From contig CAKTFF010000142.1 of the NCBI GenBank assembly GCA_934553185.1, forward strand, positions 1 to 6,132: 6,132 nucleotides of DNA, in the 5' to 3' direction. Made by a program: the position numbers and the translations under genes. The notes below the pieces were generated by a model that was given only the letters and a program-made list of their open reading frames with translations, ran no database searches and was not told the DNA's origin. The stretch comes from an uncultured Devosia sp. GTDB taxonomy: Bacteria > Pseudomonadota > Alphaproteobacteria > Rhizobiales > Devosiaceae. Positions 5,329 through 6,132 of the stretch are shown in pieces (position 1 is the stretch's first letter; each line of letters opens with the position of its first letter).

Positions 5329-5838
5329 ATGGCAATCAAATCCAACGCAGCCGAGGCTCTTTCCCCGGAACGTCCGCAGAGCCTGAAGCCGCTTTATCTC
5401 GAGGCTGTCTCGCGGGTAGAGCGCCTGCATCGCCGCCTGCTCGATCTCATCAAGGATGAGTTCGACCGCATGGGCTGGGATGACATCAACCCCGTTCAGG
5501 CGCTGCTCATGTTCAACATCGGCGATGCTGAACTGACCGCTGGCGAGCTGCGCTCGCGGGGCTACTACCTGGGCAGCAACGTGTCCTACAATCTCAAGAA
5601 GCTGGTTGAAACCGGCTACATCTTCCAGGAGCGTTCCCGCTCCGACCGCCGCTCGGTTCGTATCAAGCTCACGCCCAAGGGCGAGGAAGTGGCCGAAGTC
5701 ATCGACGAGCTTTATGACCGCCACCTCAAGTCCATCGACAAGGTCGGTGGTCTCGGCGACGACGAGTTTGACGGCCTCAACAAGGCCTTAGCCCGCCTCG
5801 AGCGCTTCTGGGTCGACCAGATCCTCTACAAGCTCTAG
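5329..5838 (+). CDS. ldtR: MarR-family transcriptional regulator LdtR
   Basis: LdtR is a dimeric winged-helix regulator which, in Liberibacter asiaticus and Sinorhizobium meliloti, binds its own and the ldtP promoters and activates ldtP, linking osmotic stress to peptidoglycan cross-linking. The 169-residue product has the MarR layout. Dimerisation helices flank a central wHTH: INPVQALLMFNIGDAELT (53-70), the recognition region ELRSRGYYLGSNVSYNLKKL (73-92), and the wing FQERSRSDRRSVRIKLTPKG (99-118), rich in Arg for DNA contact. The C-terminal helix ends RFWVDQILYKL. The YYLGSNVSYNLKKLVE stretch and the probable ldtP downstream support LdtR rather than a generic MarR. I chose the ATG at 5329 over the in-frame 5284 because of the GTGAGG site and family length. 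The ligand is not readable. A stem-loop follows the stop. Confidence 0.9.
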   Translation: MAIKSNAAEALSPERPQSLKPLYLEAVSRVERLHRRLLDLIKDEFDRMGWDDINPVQALLMFNIGDAELTAGELRSRGYYLGSNVSYNLKKLVETGYIFQERSRSDRRSVRIKLTPKGEEVAEVIDELYDRHLKSIDKVGGLGDDEFDGLNKALARLERFWVDQILYKL

Positions 5839-5865
5839 TTGCCAGGATATCACACTGCCTTGCTG

Positions 5866-5897
5866 ACGCCGGTCCAAAGGGGCCGGCGTTCACATTT
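5866..5897 (+). terminator. Candidate terminator after ldtR
   Basis: ACGCCGGTCC (5866-5875) pairs with GGGCCGGCGT (5880-5889) across a 4-base AAAG loop: ten pairs including one G-T wobble. TTCACATTT follows, a poor T-tract, so termination may be partial. It starts 28 bases after the ldtR stop and separates ldtR from the next gene's regulatory region. Confidence 0.55.
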
Positions 5898-6067
5898 GCG
5901 CCGCAAACCCGCGCAAGGACGCCAGTTACAAGGTTTGGAAACCATTTCCGCCTACCTCTGGTAGCGAATAGCTGAAGGGTTCACATGCGCTTGACTGCGT
6001 TGTGACCCCCCGGACGCGATGGTAGTAAACCGCCTGCTTTCGGCAGAGACTTATTTCGGGTGAATCA
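5898..6067 (+). promoter_or_regulatory. Upstream region of the probable ldtP gene
   Basis: This 170-base gene-free stretch holds closely packed short inverted repeats: GGTTT/AAACC (5932-5943), GGAAA/TTTCC (5937-5949) and CTACC/GGTAG (5952-5964), plus a small CTGC/GCAG hairpin (6034-6046). A GTTACA word (5925-5930) also occurs upstream of ldtR. TTGACT (5991-5996) resembles a -35 element but has no well-spaced -10. GGGTGA (6058-6063) is a fair ribosome-binding site for the ATG at 6068. LdtR control is likely by analogy. Confidence 0.4.
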
Positions 6068-6132
6068 ATGCGGCTGAATAGACGATCACTGCTCCGGTAC
6101 TCGGCAATTGCCGGCGCATCTTTGGCCCTGCC
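6068..6132 (+). CDS. ldtP: Start of an exported protein, probably L,D-transpeptidase LdtP, cut by the window end
   Basis: Only the first 21 codons are inside the window. They read MRLNRRSLLRYSAIAGASLA followed by Leu, a signal peptide with a basic n-region and hydrophobic core. NRRSLLR resembles the twin-arginine (Tat) motif, so Tat export is possible, but a Sec signal cannot be excluded from so little. GGGTGA four bases before the ATG is a fair ribosome-binding site. The LdtP assignment rests on position: directly after ldtR, as in Liberibacter and Sinorhizobium, where LdtP is a periplasmic YkuD-type L,D-transpeptidase that makes 3-3 cross-links in peptidoglycan. No catalytic residue (the SHGxxRhxN motif) is visible here, so the function is inferred. 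Confidence 0.5.
   Translation, partial: MRLNRRSLLRYSAIAGASLAL

Noticed and set aside
5257..5724. 155-codon leftward open frame opposite ldtR
   Set aside because: It is antisense to a clear MarR-family gene and is explained by codon composition.
5991..6028. TTGACT with TAGTAA as an ldtP promoter
   Set aside because: The spacer would be 26 bases, far beyond the usual 16-18.
1..6132. Mobile element, CRISPR, prophage, toxin-antitoxin or other undescribed multi-gene system
   Set aside because: All genes belong to recognisable chromosomal families, with no long repeats, transposase, integrase, direct-repeat arrays or compositional break seen by eye.

Overview
This window reads as ordinary chromosome from a GC-rich alphaproteobacterium of the order Hyphomicrobiales (Rhizobiales). 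The evidence is the protein families, their mutual arrangement, the Asp-type metal site of HemB, and above all an LdtR-type MarR regulator placed directly before the start of a probable L,D-transpeptidase gene, a pairing known from Liberibacter and Sinorhizobium. A Devosia-like genus is a guess that the sequence alone cannot settle. No plasmid, phage, insertion sequence, CRISPR array, tRNA or rRNA is visible. I found no undescribed multi-gene system.

Layout. Positions 1-930 (+) hold the C-terminal half of ParC (topoisomerase IV subunit A), cut by the window edge, followed by a 4-base overlap with a small Dabb-domain gene (927-1241, +). This pair converges, again with a 4-base overlap, on a four-gene leftward cluster. 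In transcription order that cluster is hemB (4648-3635), an RDD-family membrane protein (3582-3073), bpt, an N-degron leucyltransferase (3013-2285), and a membrane-anchored endonuclease/exonuclease/phosphatase-fold protein (2218-1238). The gaps are only 52-66 bases, so one transcript led by a hemB promoter is likely.

Divergently from hemB, across 100 bases, lies a four-helix membrane protein resembling DUF6163 (4749-5138, +), possibly expressed from a leaderless mRNA. A 190-base regulatory region with several inverted repeats precedes ldtR (5329-5838, +). A stem-loop that may be a terminator and another palindrome-rich stretch then lead to the first 21 codons of the probable ldtP (6068 onward).

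Functionally the window joins chromosome decatenation (ParC), tetrapyrrole synthesis (HemB), N-end-rule tagging (Bpt) and osmotic-stress control of cell-wall cross-linking (LdtR/LdtP). The most interesting parts are non-coding: the inverted repeats and repeated GTTAC/GTAAC words upstream of ldtR, a G5/C5 hairpin just before bpt, and the possible leaderless start. The Cys-cluster transferase encoded downstream of a heme-synthesis gene is also worth a look.
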